In this document: piece by piece, positions 1 through 7,260 of the stretch | How the letters are laid out: every line of letters begins with the position of its first letter | Numbering within the stretch: position 1 is the stretch's first letter | Notes under the pieces: model-generated | The model's input: only the letters and a program-made list of their open reading frames with translations | Databases searched by the model: none | Told to the model about the DNA's origin: nothing | Program-made: the position numbers and the translations under genes | Source: Acidobacteriota bacterium | Lineage (GTDB): Bacteria > Acidobacteriota > Terriglobia > Terriglobales > Acidobacteriaceae | Assembly: GCA_003224835.1 (NCBI GenBank) | Contig: QHZX01000067.1 | Coordinates: 1-11,115 of the forward strand | Direction: 5' to 3' | Length of the DNA: 11,115 bases

Positions 1-12
1 TGGATTGTTCGT

Positions 13-44
13 CGCAGCTCAATTAATCGTTGCTGCGGTATGAT
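13..44 (+). promoter_or_regulatory. Possible -10 element and small inverted repeat before the alpha-galactosidase gene
   Basis: A perfect 6-bp inverted repeat, CGCAGC at 13-18 and GCTGCG at 32-37, flanks an AT-rich 13-base centre. It is followed by TATGAT at 39-44, which matches the sigma-70 -10 consensus at five of six positions. No convincing -35 hexamer lies 16-18 bases upstream, so the promoter call is weak. If used, transcription would begin near 51, just ahead of the ribosome binding site at 58-62. The repeat could be an operator overlapping the promoter or simply chance; it lacks the T-run of an intrinsic terminator. Confidence 0.25.
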
Positions 45-57
45 GGTCGTCTTCTTC

Positions 58-62
58 GGAGG
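58..62 (+). promoter_or_regulatory. Ribosome binding site fixing the alpha-galactosidase start
   Basis: GGAGG sits six bases before the ATG at 69. This selects that ATG over the in-frame ATG at 30, which has no Shine-Dalgarno and would put 13 charged residues (including RRR) ahead of the signal peptide. Confidence 0.8.
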
Positions 63-68
63 CGAACC

Positions 69-1271
69 ATGGCAAAACGATTTGTTTTTGCAGTGGCAGT
101 TGCAATTCTTTTTCAATTTCCAACTGCAGTACTCGCTCAACAAGTTCCAGTTTCGGCAGGGCTGGCTTTAACGCCACCGATGGGCTGGAACACCTGGAAC
201 AAATTTGGCTGCAACGTAAGTGACGAACTGGTGCGCGGCATGGCTGACGCGATGGTGAAGTCCGGCATGAAGGATGCCGGCTATCAATACATTGTCATTG
301 ATGATTGCTGGCAGACGGCACGCGACGCGAGCGCAAACATTGTGGTTGATCCGCATTTTCCGCACGGAATAAAACCACTGGCTGATTACGTACATTCTTT
401 GGGGTTGAAATTTGGAATTTATTCGGACGCGGGATCGAAGACGTGCGCTGGTCGGCCGGGCGGGCTGGGGCATGAATATCAGGATGCAGTAACGTATGCC
501 TCGTGGGGTGTGGATTATTTGAAATATGACTGGTGTAACACGACGACCCAAGACGCGAAGGCTTCCTATGCGAATATCAGGGCAGCGCTCGATGCGACTG
601 GAAGACCGATCGTTCTCAGCATTTGCGAGTGGGGCAAAAATCAGCCCTGGCTGTGGGGGCAAGAAGCGGGCGGAAATTTGTGGCGCACAACCGGCGATAT
701 CGAGGACCGCTGGGGAGGCAAAGAGAAGTTCAAGGATGGCAGTTGCTGCTCAAACGGCGTGCTCGCAATTTTGGATGAGCAGGTGGGAATTGGTTCGTAC
801 GCTGGGCCGGGACACTGGAATGATCCTGACATGCTGGAAGTGGGAAATGGCGGCATGAACACGACAGAAAACCGGGCGCATTTCAGTTTATGGGCCATTC
901 TGGCGGCACCGCTGATCGCAGGAAATGATCTGCGAAATATGACGCCGGAAGTTCACGACATACTCACCAATAAAGAAGTGATCGCAGTCGACCAGGATGC
1001 GTTGGGTCGCGAGGGGCGTCGGGTGGCGAAAGACGGCGACTTGGAAATCTGGGCGAGGCAGTTGAAGGATGGAGGCCGAGCGGTGATCTTGCTAAATCGT
1101 GGAAGCTCTGAGCACGAGATTACCGTTAAGTGGCCTGAGCTTGGTTATCCGGATCACCTGAGCGCGGCTGTACGGGATCTTTGGGCGCACAAGGACCTGG
1201 GAAACTCCACAGGAAAATTCTCAGCACGAGTGGAGAGCCACGGGGTTGTGATGGTTACGGTGAAGCCATAG
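69..1271 (+). CDS. Secreted alpha-galactosidase, glycoside hydrolase family 27
   Basis: 400 residues. It should hydrolyse terminal alpha-1,6 (or related) galactosyl units from galactomannans, raffinose-type sugars or glycoconjugates in the periplasm or outside the cell. A signal peptide covers about residues 1-23 (positive MAKR, hydrophobic core, AVLA before QQ). The mature protein opens with the GH27 signature LTPPMGWNTWNKFGC, followed by YIVIDDCWQ and KFGIYSDAGSKTCAGRPG. The nucleophile is Asp154 in LKYDWCN and the likely acid/base is Asp210 in WRTTGDI. GPGHWNDPDMLEVGN and the NTTENRAHFSLWAILAAPLIAGND strand close the TIM barrel, and a beta-sandwich C-terminal domain follows from about residue 310. 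Length is usual for the family and every core motif is intact. The start is set by GGAGG at 58-62. It converges with the esterase gene, so they are separate transcription units. A GH27 alpha-N-acetylgalactosaminidase is the main alternative. Confidence 0.95.
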   Translation: MAKRFVFAVAVAILFQFPTAVLAQQVPVSAGLALTPPMGWNTWNKFGCNVSDELVRGMADAMVKSGMKDAGYQYIVIDDCWQTARDASANIVVDPHFPHGIKPLADYVHSLGLKFGIYSDAGSKTCAGRPGGLGHEYQDAVTYASWGVDYLKYDWCNTTTQDAKASYANIRAALDATGRPIVLSICEWGKNQPWLWGQEAGGNLWRTTGDIEDRWGGKEKFKDGSCCSNGVLAILDEQVGIGSYAGPGHWNDPDMLEVGNGGMNTTENRAHFSLWAILAAPLIAGNDLRNMTPEVHDILTNKEVIAVDQDALGREGRRVAKDGDLEIWARQLKDGGRAVILLNRGSSEHEITVKWPELGYPDHLSAAVRDLWAHKDLGNSTGKFSARVESHGVVMVTVKP

Positions 1272-1277
1272 GCGAGA

Positions 1278-2153
1278 TCACTTCTTCAACCATCCCTGCG
1301 ATTCCAGCCAGTCGCCGAACCGGTCGATCCAACTGTCGGCGGGCACGCCGTGCTTCCGAACTCCGAAGCCGTGCCCGCCCCTGGCATACATGTGCAGCTC
1401 AGCGGGTATGTGAGCGGCCGTCCATTTCTCATACACGGCAATGCTGTCCGGCGCTAAACCCAGATTGTCATCGGTTGCAGCTGCAATGAAAATTGCTGGC
1501 GCGTCAGCGGGAACCGCAACATCCTTGAACGTGCCTGCTGCTGGATAGATCGGCGCGACAAACGCTGGACGGTTTTCCGGAGAATAGCGCAGGCTAACAC
1601 CTAGAGTCACCGTTCCGCCCGCAGAAAACCCGATGATTCCGACACGGTCGGGCGAGAAACCATACTCAGAGGCGTGTTGGCGCACATAGCTGACTGCCGC
1701 GAGTCCATCCGCGATGGATAAAGGAATGACGGGATCTACCAATGCGTGAAATTTTTCCTTGTCCGAAAATATCGTCGTGAACTCCTGGGTGGCGTCATCG
1801 CCAGTATGGGCCACGCGGTATTTCAAGACGAAGGCGGTCACGCCTCTTTGAGCGAGCCACTTAGCCACGCCGATCCCCTCGCTATCAATTGAAAGCGCCA
1901 TAAAGCCGCCACCCGGGCAGATCACTGCCGCGGTGCCAGTATTAGTCCCTTGCGGTTTAAACAGCAACAAGCTGGGCCGGGTCACGTTGCTGACTACTTC
2001 GGTGTTCCAGATTTTGGAGAAGTAGTTTTTCTCGGGATAATCCGCCGGTGAACCAGGCGGTAGGCCAGAGTACAACTGGATCACATCCTGACCGAGCGCC
2101 GCGGCCGTCAGCAATACAAGCAAGCAAATGAGGTAGACAAGAGATCGTTTCAT
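1278..2153 (-). CDS. Secreted alpha/beta-hydrolase, acetylesterase-like
   Basis: 291 residues from the ATG at 2153. Residues 1-21 form a signal peptide (MKRS, then a Leu-rich core, ending AALGQ) without a lipobox cysteine, so the product is probably periplasmic. It shows the alpha/beta-hydrolase layout: oxyanion-hole loop CPGGGF at about 79-84, nucleophile elbow GFSAG with Ser177, an acid among Asp228/Asp229 (AATDDNLG), and His261 in GGHGFG. The closest groups I know are the Aes / BD-FAE-like esterases often annotated as xylan or acetyl esterases; the true substrate cannot be read from sequence. The frame stays open to 2303 with an in-frame ATG at 2189, but neither that extension nor the chosen start has a good Shine-Dalgarno. 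I chose 2153 because it gives a compact signal peptide. Its stop is 6 bases from that of the convergent alpha-galactosidase, whose neighbourhood suits joint polysaccharide side-chain removal without proving it. Confidence 0.88.
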   Translation of the reverse strand: MKRSLVYLICLLVLLTAAALGQDVIQLYSGLPPGSPADYPEKNYFSKIWNTEVVSNVTRPSLLLFKPQGTNTGTAAVICPGGGFMALSIDSEGIGVAKWLAQRGVTAFVLKYRVAHTGDDATQEFTTIFSDKEKFHALVDPVIPLSIADGLAAVSYVRQHASEYGFSPDRVGIIGFSAGGTVTLGVSLRYSPENRPAFVAPIYPAAGTFKDVAVPADAPAIFIAAATDDNLGLAPDSIAVYEKWTAAHIPAELHMYARGGHGFGVRKHGVPADSWIDRFGDWLESQGWLKK

Positions 2154-2239
2154 GGCCGCATAGTGTAGCAAAGACTTACCCTTGCGCATGTTGCGTTCTG
2201 TTTTACGGGTGAAAGGAATGCAATGCCTCAAAATGGTCA

Positions 2240-2268
2240 TTGTTCCCCGGAATCCTTCTTGCAATAAT
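2240..2268 (+). promoter_or_regulatory. Candidate sigma-70 promoter for ftsK
   Basis: TTGTTC (2240-2245) and AATAAT (2263-2268) are separated by exactly 17 bases. The -10 box matches consensus at five of six positions, the -35 at three (TTG). Transcription would start near 2275, giving a leader of about 70 bases before the ftsK ATG. This is by eye only, and other weak boxes exist in the region. Confidence 0.35.
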
Positions 2269-2314
2269 TGTATGGCTCTGGTGGGGTTGCGTGGCAGCTG
2301 CATGTTCCTTCAAA

Positions 2315-2341
2315 ACCCTTGAATCACATGGGCGCGAGGGT
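2315..2341 (+). promoter_or_regulatory. Leader hairpin covering one candidate ftsK ribosome binding site
   Basis: ACCCTTG at 2315-2321 pairs with CGAGGGT at 2335-2341 (seven pairs, one G-U) around a 13-base loop. The right arm contains GAGGG (2336-2340), the only Shine-Dalgarno-like sequence near the ATG at 2344. If folded in the mRNA it would hide that site and favour the ATG at 2374, which has its own AGGA at 2363-2366. A seven-pair stem can arise by chance. Confidence 0.25.
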
Positions 2342-2343
2342 AC

Positions 2344-4734
2344 ATGAAGAAAAGACCACCGCAGGACACACCTATGAAGTTGGTCGCGCGAATTTTTAAT
2401 CCGACGAATAACCGCCGGCTGAACGAGCTGCTCGGGTTTCTGCTGTGTGTCTCGGCGCTGCTGGTTTTTCTTGCGCTGGCTTCGTATTCTCCGCTTGACC
2501 CATCTTTCAATAGCGCTTCGGTGCTGACCGGCTCACGAGTAGCGCGAAACTGGATCGGGATCGTAGGTGCTTATGGTTCGGATGTATTGCTGCAGGGCTT
2601 CGGGATTAGCGCATTCTTGTTACCAGTGTTCGCGGTGGCAATGGGGATTCGCTGGTTTCGCTCACGCAAAGGGGTTTCTCCCGCGGCAAAGTTGCTGGGC
2701 GGAATTTGGCTGCTGATGTTTGTCCCGGCTCTGCTCGCGCTTTTGCCTGGGCCACTGCGCTGGGTGGGAGCGGTCCCTCTGGAAGGTCTGCTGGGGCGCG
2801 TTCTCGGCGACATGCTCATTCACTATTTCAACCTGGCCGGAGCTTACATTGTTTCGACCAGCATGCTGGCAGTAGCGCTTTTTTTCTGCACGGCATTTTC
2901 GTTTTCCCAAGCGCAGATGTGGGCGACAACACGCTTCTCGTTCGCGATTGCGTTGCGCGACCGCTGGAAGGATTGGAAAGAAGAACGGCTCCGTAAAAAG
3001 TTGCAGAAGGAACTGGAGAAACGTCGGGCATCCAAAACCGCAATCCAGACCCAAATGATTCAGGCCCGGACCGTGGCTCCACCTGTCGAACACCAGCGCT
3101 TGGAGCCGCGGCGTACCGGAATCGAGCGTTTCGCGGAGGAGCAAGAAGAACATATCCGGCCAGTAGATGCAGAACCGCAGCCCACGGTCGAAGTTAGCGA
3201 GCGTGCCGACAGTTCGACAAAACCCAAGACCACCATGCCACGCGTAACTGCTGGAGGCTACAAGCTGCCACCGAGCAGTTTGCTTCATCGCGCCGACGAA
3301 CAGCAGGCAGTTGATGCGGATGAGCTCAAATTGCTGGCGCAGGTGCTCACGGAAAAATATGCCGAGTTTGATGTGCATGGGCAGATTACGCAGATCAATC
3401 CTGGGCCGGTAGTCACCACGTTCGAATTCAAACCTGAGGCGGGAATCAAGTACAGCCGCATCACCAGCTTGACCGACGACTTGTGCCTAGCATTGAAAGC
3501 GGAAAGCATTCTGATCGAGCGCATGGCGGGCAAGAGCACCGTCGGAATTCAAGTGCCGAACCGCGAGCGCGAAATTATCTGGCTGCGGGAAAACATCGAG
3601 TCATCAGAGTTCATCGGCTCAAGATCGAAGCTGACACTGGCACTTGGTAAAGACATTAACGGCCGAATCGTCACTGCAGAGTTATCTGGCATGCCGCACC
3701 TGCTGATCGCGGGCTCAACCGGCGCCGGCAAGAGTGTGGCCATCAATGCCATGATCATGTCGATTTTGTACAAGGCCACGCCGGACCAGGTGCGATTGAT
3801 TTGGGTTGATCCGAAGCGGCTGGAACTTGGCAATTACGAAGGCGTTCCGCACTTGTACACGCCGATCATCACAGAACCCAAACTCGCGGCGAATGCACTG
3901 CGGAATGCGGTGCGAGAGATGGAACGCCGGTTGAAACTTCTCGCCGAGAAGGGCGTGCGGAATCTTGAGCAGTACAACCGCTTGTTCGATGATGCCGAAA
4001 CGCCGAGCTTATTTGGCGATTCCGGCGAAGAGAGGCCGATACCGTACATCGTCATCATCATCGATGAGCTGGCGGACTTGATGATGCTCGATGGCGGAAA
4101 CGTCGAGGAGTCGATTACCCGACTGGCGCAGATGGCTCGCGCAGTTGGAATTCACCTGGTACTTGCGACGCAGCGGCCGTCGGTGGATGTGATCACGGGA
4201 TTGATCAAGGCGAACTTCCCGGCGCGCATTTCCTTCCGCGTTGCGACCAAGGTTGATTCGCGGACCATTCTCGATGCTAACGGTGCGGAGGCTCTCTTAG
4301 GGCGTGGCGACATGCTCTATCTGCCATCGGGATCGGCCAGATTGCACCGGCTGCACGCTCCCTTCGTCACCGAGAAGGAAATTGCCGCGGTGGTCGAATT
4401 CTGGAGAACCCAGGGCACCGCAGAATACGATCAGAAATTCCTCGAAGCTCCCAAGGAAGAGCGTGAAGGCGACATGGCTGGAGGTGGGGAAGATGGCAGC
4501 GACGGCGGAGAGCACGATCCGCTATTCGAAGATGCGGTGCGCTTAGTGCTCGAGTTTGGGAAAGCTTCCACTTCCCTGCTACAGAGACGCTTGAGAATTG
4601 GCTACGGCCGGGCCGCGCACTTAATCGACCTAATGGAGCGAGACGGGATCGTAGGTGCTGCCGATGGCCCCAAACCACGCGAAGTCCTGAAGCGTCCAAG
4701 CTGGATTTCGGAAGTCGAAGAATCGATGCGCTAA
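2344..4734 (+). CDS. ftsK: DNA translocase FtsK/SpoIIIE family
   Basis: 796 residues. This is the division-septum DNA pump that moves chromosome termini to the right daughter cell and, where XerCD/dif is present, activates dimer resolution. Four membrane helices lie at about residues 28-48, 82-102, 115-135 and 163-186. A short charged linker (about 190-310) follows, rich in Lys, Arg, Glu and Gln. The alpha/beta RecA-type motor then carries Walker A GSTGAGKS at 457-464 and Walker B IIIDELADLM with Asp574/Glu575. The C-terminal gamma winged helix (about 729-790) has QRRLRIGYGRAA (747-758), the KOPS-reading helix. All domains are present; the linker is short compared with the roughly 1,300-residue E. 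coli protein but normal for many phyla. Two starts are possible: ATG 2344 (GAGGG only 3 bases away) and ATG 2374 (AGGA, 7 bases away); both keep every domain. The gene stands alone between a divergent and a convergent neighbour. Confidence 0.97.
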   Translation: MKKRPPQDTPMKLVARIFNPTNNRRLNELLGFLLCVSALLVFLALASYSPLDPSFNSASVLTGSRVARNWIGIVGAYGSDVLLQGFGISAFLLPVFAVAMGIRWFRSRKGVSPAAKLLGGIWLLMFVPALLALLPGPLRWVGAVPLEGLLGRVLGDMLIHYFNLAGAYIVSTSMLAVALFFCTAFSFSQAQMWATTRFSFAIALRDRWKDWKEERLRKKLQKELEKRRASKTAIQTQMIQARTVAPPVEHQRLEPRRTGIERFAEEQEEHIRPVDAEPQPTVEVSERADSSTKPKTTMPRVTAGGYKLPPSSLLHRADEQQAVDADELKLLAQVLTEKYAEFDVHGQITQINPGPVVTTFEFKPEAGIKYSRITSLTDDLCLALKAESILIERMAGKSTVGIQVPNREREIIWLRENIESSEFIGSRSKLTLALGKDINGRIVTAELSGMPHLLIAGSTGAGKSVAINAMIMSILYKATPDQVRLIWVDPKRLELGNYEGVPHLYTPIITEPKLAANALRNAVREMERRLKLLAEKGVRNLEQYNRLFDDAETPSLFGDSGEERPIPYIVIIIDELADLMMLDGGNVEESITRLAQMARAVGIHLVLATQRPSVDVITGLIKANFPARISFRVATKVDSRTILDANGAEALLGRGDMLYLPSGSARLHRLHAPFVTEKEIAAVVEFWRTQGTAEYDQKFLEAPKEEREGDMAGGGEDGSDGGEHDPLFEDAVRLVLEFGKASTSLLQRRLRIGYGRAAHLIDLMERDGIVGAADGPKPREVLKRPSWISEVEESMR

Positions 4735-4745
4735 CGCGAAATCAG

Positions 4746-6578
4746 CTAAGACATGTTCGCGGACGGAAGCTTGATCCAGTTCCGCTGATAGGCGAAAGAG
4801 ATCGCGAGCAAGAGCATTCCCAGCGCCACGAAACTTATGATCCGGTAAATGTGGTCCAGCTGCGACGTGTCATACACAAAGACTTTTACCGTCGTCAATG
4901 CGATAAGCACCAACGCCTGCCACCGCACGAACGCCGAGCCGCGCCAGAATCCGACAATCATGAGCATCGCGCCGTGGGCCATCCATAGGGCTGAGTAGGT
5001 AAAATCTCTCGCGATGAGAATAGAGCGCCTTTGCAAAAATTCTGTCGGACTCCACGGATGTCCTGGTGTAACTGTCATCTGCCGCGCGTAATAATCTGAT
5101 ACTTCCAGGCTCAGCCCTCTGAGGGCGACTACGTTCAGCAAGATGAGGGCCACCCCTGCCGTAGTCCTCCGAGTTTCATTTTCGTGACCGGCGTTCTGGT
5201 ATGCAGCGTAGCCCAGCACCGCAACCGCAATGGCGTAAACCGCCATTCGGCTGTTAAAGAAGAGGCTCAGTAGAGGGAAATCGTCGATAAAAAGTAGCCG
5301 CACAAGGCCAAGCGCCAAAGCAGCAAGCGAGAACGTAGTTAGCAGATCAGATTTCAGGCGTCCCGCAACCCACAGCAAAGCCGCCGATTCGACCAGCCAG
5401 CCAATAGTGATGGCATGTGCCTCGAGGCGAATAGGAATCGCAACCGTTATCAAACCCATCGCTAGAGCCAGATGCATCAATCGCAGACTATTCTCGGCGT
5501 TAGTGTCAGAAGCTTCCGCCTTGATGCGGACGAGCAGCAAATAGAACGTGGCCAGCAGAAGCGCAAACCATGCGGTCTCGGTGGAACTGATGGAGATGAG
5601 CATCACGTAGCCTTGTAGGAAATACGTGACGCCGTTCGCAAAGGCGAGGGCCAGCGGAATTCTGCGATCAGAATCATGGTGCAGAATCAGCAGAGGTGCC
5701 GTGGCAAAGATCGCGAAAAACAGGGTAGCGAAAATCAGAGTTGGCGTGAGTTGGGAGCGGCTGTAAAAGGTGTCGTACCAGCCGATGTAGTAAATAAGAG
5801 TACCGACGAATCCCAAGACAGCAATGCGGCGCCAGGGCTTTGTAACCGTGAGCGCGAGAAGAGCGACATCGAGCAACGCCAGATAAGAAAACAGAACGAT
5901 TTCGTGGTTCTCACCCGTGGAAAGCAGCGCCGGAGTAGCAAAGCCACCGGCTATGGCGAAGATGGCAATGACCTCCGCATTCTGCGCGACGGCCAGCGCA
6001 CATGTGGAAGCAGTGACCACAATCATTGCCGCAAACACAATATTCGAAGGGAGCAGGTGATAGACCTGAAACGAAGCCCACAGCGAAAGATATAAAACTC
6101 CGATGCCGACAGCCTTCAACGAATAAGAAAAAATGCTGTAACCACATTTACGAAAACGCTCGCTCCAGAGGACCACCGCGATGCCCGCGAGCAGACCAAT
6201 CACAACCCGCGCCGAAGGACCGATCCAGTTGTTCTCGAACGCGTAATTTAGAAAGAATGAAACACCGATCAGTACGGCGGCGATCCCGATGCGGTTAAGC
6301 CAGTGAGAGCCAATACGGGATTCAAGATCGTCAGAAAGCGGTGCGGCGCGGGGTGAAGAAGTGTACGCCGGCGCTGGCGGGGGCGGCGGTGGAACTGGAA
6401 GTGGAGGACGCTGAGGCCCAGGCTGGGCCTCAGCGGTGCGGAATTGTGAGGTCTCGTACCGCTGCTCAGAAAGGGGTGTAGAGGCTTCAATGCCAAACAA
6501 CTGTTCCAGACGAAGGAGCCGGGCTGTCAGTTCCCGGATCTGCTGAACCAGCTGTTCGAATTCCGGCTGAGATATCAC
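4746..6578 (-). CDS. DUF2339 polytopic membrane protein
   Basis: 610 residues from a GTG at 6578. The N-terminus (about 4-28) is a short Leu/Glu/Gln-rich coiled coil. A Pro-rich linker follows (about 57-70, six consecutive prolines). The hallmark SRIGSHWLNRIG (87-98) leads into about 18 hydrophobic segments, with KYAF/NNWIG-like NYAFENNWIGPSARV after the first. This architecture is typical of DUF2339 (COG5373), an uncharacterised inner-membrane family; I assign no activity. The start is uncertain. The frame is open upstream to a TTG at 6680 inside the preceding gene; GTG 6578 is the first acceptable start after that gene's stop, but neither has a clear Shine-Dalgarno. The gap to the preceding beta-barrel gene is 26 bases, so the two are probably co-transcribed and perhaps translationally coupled. 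A perfect 27-bp palindrome lies in the linker-coding part (6409-6435). The stop is 11 bases from that of convergent ftsK. Confidence 0.88.
   Translation of the reverse strand: MISQPEFEQLVQQIRELTARLLRLEQLFGIEASTPLSEQRYETSQFRTAEAQPGPQRPPLPVPPPPPPAPAYTSSPRAAPLSDDLESRIGSHWLNRIGIAAVLIGVSFFLNYAFENNWIGPSARVVIGLLAGIAVVLWSERFRKCGYSIFSYSLKAVGIGVLYLSLWASFQVYHLLPSNIVFAAMIVVTASTCALAVAQNAEVIAIFAIAGGFATPALLSTGENHEIVLFSYLALLDVALLALTVTKPWRRIAVLGFVGTLIYYIGWYDTFYSRSQLTPTLIFATLFFAIFATAPLLILHHDSDRRIPLALAFANGVTYFLQGYVMLISISSTETAWFALLLATFYLLLVRIKAEASDTNAENSLRLMHLALAMGLITVAIPIRLEAHAITIGWLVESAALLWVAGRLKSDLLTTFSLAALALGLVRLLFIDDFPLLSLFFNSRMAVYAIAVAVLGYAAYQNAGHENETRRTTAGVALILLNVVALRGLSLEVSDYYARQMTVTPGHPWSPTEFLQRRSILIARDFTYSALWMAHGAMLMIVGFWRGSAFVRWQALVLIALTTVKVFVYDTSQLDHIYRIISFVALGMLLLAISFAYQRNWIKLPSANMS
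6409..6435. repeat. Perfect 13-bp inverted repeat with one-base centre inside the DUF2339 gene
   Basis: CGCTGAGGCCCAG (6409-6421) is followed by a single G (6422) and its exact reverse complement CTGGGCCTCAGCG (6423-6435). It lies in the coding part for the flexible AEAQPGPQRP linker, where protein constraint is low. With a one-base centre it is a DNA palindrome more than an RNA hairpin, since an RNA loop would have to open two or so pairs. No function is assigned. Confidence 0.9.
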
Positions 6579-6604
6579 TTGTTTGATGGAATAAAGCCGC
6601 CGTC

Positions 6605-7117
6605 CTAAAACCGCAGAACCAAGCCGGTTGCAATGCGAATGTTCGTATTGTCGGAGCCGCTGAACCGTGTGGACATCCAATCGATTTGTGCGACTCGCCA
6701 GGCAAAGATGCTATGGCCGATGTCGATGCCGCCGCCCACCATCATGTCGAATCCGGTCGTACTGGCGCCACCAGCGGAAATTTTCGCTCCGCCGAAGAGC
6801 GCATGTACGAACGGCCGGACAATGGGTAAGTGCGCCGACAACTCAGGACCGAACGTGTAGGTGTAAAAATTAAAACCTGATGGATATGCGGCACTGAAAT
6901 CTGCCCTGATCCCCAGCCAGCTATTGAAACCGCCAGTCACTGCTGCATTCCAGCCGTTCGCCCCTACTCCTCCGCCGAAAAAGTTGCCGCTAAGTATGTT
7001 CGAGCTCGAATAATCAAACCGCGTGTATTGATACCCGCCAAAAATCGTGGCGTTAGGCGCGGCGTTCGCAGCCAGCGGGGAGCAGATCAAGATCAGGAGA
7101 ACAGAAATTTTGAGCAT
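6605..7117 (-). CDS. Small outer-membrane beta-barrel protein
   Basis: 170 residues with a signal peptide at about 1-19 (MLKISVLLILICSPLAANA). The mature chain is made of alternating-polarity strands rich in Gly, Phe, Tyr and Asn (for example FGGYQYTRFDY, GWNAAVTGGFNSWLGIRADFS, IRPFVHALFGGAK-type strands, FDMMVGGGIDIG) and ends in LVLRF. A terminal Phe is the usual signal for barrel insertion by the BAM machinery. Length fits an eight-stranded barrel of the OmpA-like/OmpX-like fold class; I see no OmpA peptidoglycan-binding domain. The start is firm: AGGAGG six bases upstream. It is the first gene of a likely two-gene unit with the DUF2339 gene, which starts 26 bases after its stop. Function is unknown; an envelope role is inferred from location only. 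Confidence 0.87.
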   Translation of the reverse strand: MLKISVLLILICSPLAANAAPNATIFGGYQYTRFDYSSSNILSGNFFGGGVGANGWNAAVTGGFNSWLGIRADFSAAYPSGFNFYTYTFGPELSAHLPIVRPFVHALFGGAKISAGGASTTGFDMMVGGGIDIGHSIFAWRVAQIDWMSTRFSGSDNTNIRIATGLVLRF

Positions 7118-7260
7118 CGTCTCCCTCCTGCGCTATAGATAGGCACACTCAATACGGCGTTGCCCGACCTAGCACCAGTTAACCGCTTTCAGCAGGGTTC
7201 GCAAATAACTGATGGGGTTCGACTCCGAACAACAAGCGAATGGGATTTACGAGACTGAGT
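7118..7260. other. Spacer between galE and the beta-barrel gene
   Basis: 143 bp. AGGAGG on the minus strand (7124-7129) is the ribosome binding site of the beta-barrel gene, six bases before its ATG. A 5-bp hairpin (GTTCG 7217-7221, CGAAC 7226-7230, four-base loop) has no T-run. I could not identify a reliable promoter or terminator, so read-through from galE cannot be excluded. Confidence 0.6.

Larger units (their letters stand above)
2154..2343. other. Divergent intergenic control region, esterase / ftsK
   Basis: This 190-bp gap separates two divergently transcribed genes, so it should hold both promoters. The esterase frame remains open through most of it, but the implied extension has no protein-like features. 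I could not find a convincing minus-strand promoter. The plus-strand side has a candidate promoter at 2240-2268 and a hairpin at 2315-2341; both are listed separately. Confidence 0.6.

Noticed and set aside
168..662. 164-residue antisense open frame within the alpha-galactosidase
   Set aside because: It lies opposite a gene with all catalytic motifs, and its translation has no recognisable domain or secretion signal. It is a coding shadow.
2154..2303. Fifty-residue N-terminal extension of the esterase
   Set aside because: The frame is merely open. The extension would bury the signal peptide behind a charged segment and has no ribosome binding site.
2662..3378. 238-residue antisense open frame within ftsK
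   Set aside because: The ftsK frame is clearly coding here. The antisense product is Cys/Arg/Gln-rich with no domain, as shadows usually are.
6579..6680. DUF2339 start at TTG 6680 inside the beta-barrel gene
   Set aside because: It would add 34 residues encoded by an alternate frame of the preceding gene, with no Shine-Dalgarno. GTG 6578 is the simpler choice, though not proven.
7214..7230. GGGGTTCGACTCC resembles a tRNA T-arm
   Set aside because: The stem does not pair beyond two G-C pairs and no acceptor, D- or anticodon arms surround it, so there is no tRNA or tmRNA here and no support for an attachment site.
7217..7230. Hairpin GTTCG/CGAAC as a terminator of galE
   Set aside because: Only five pairs, and no T-run follows on the minus strand.
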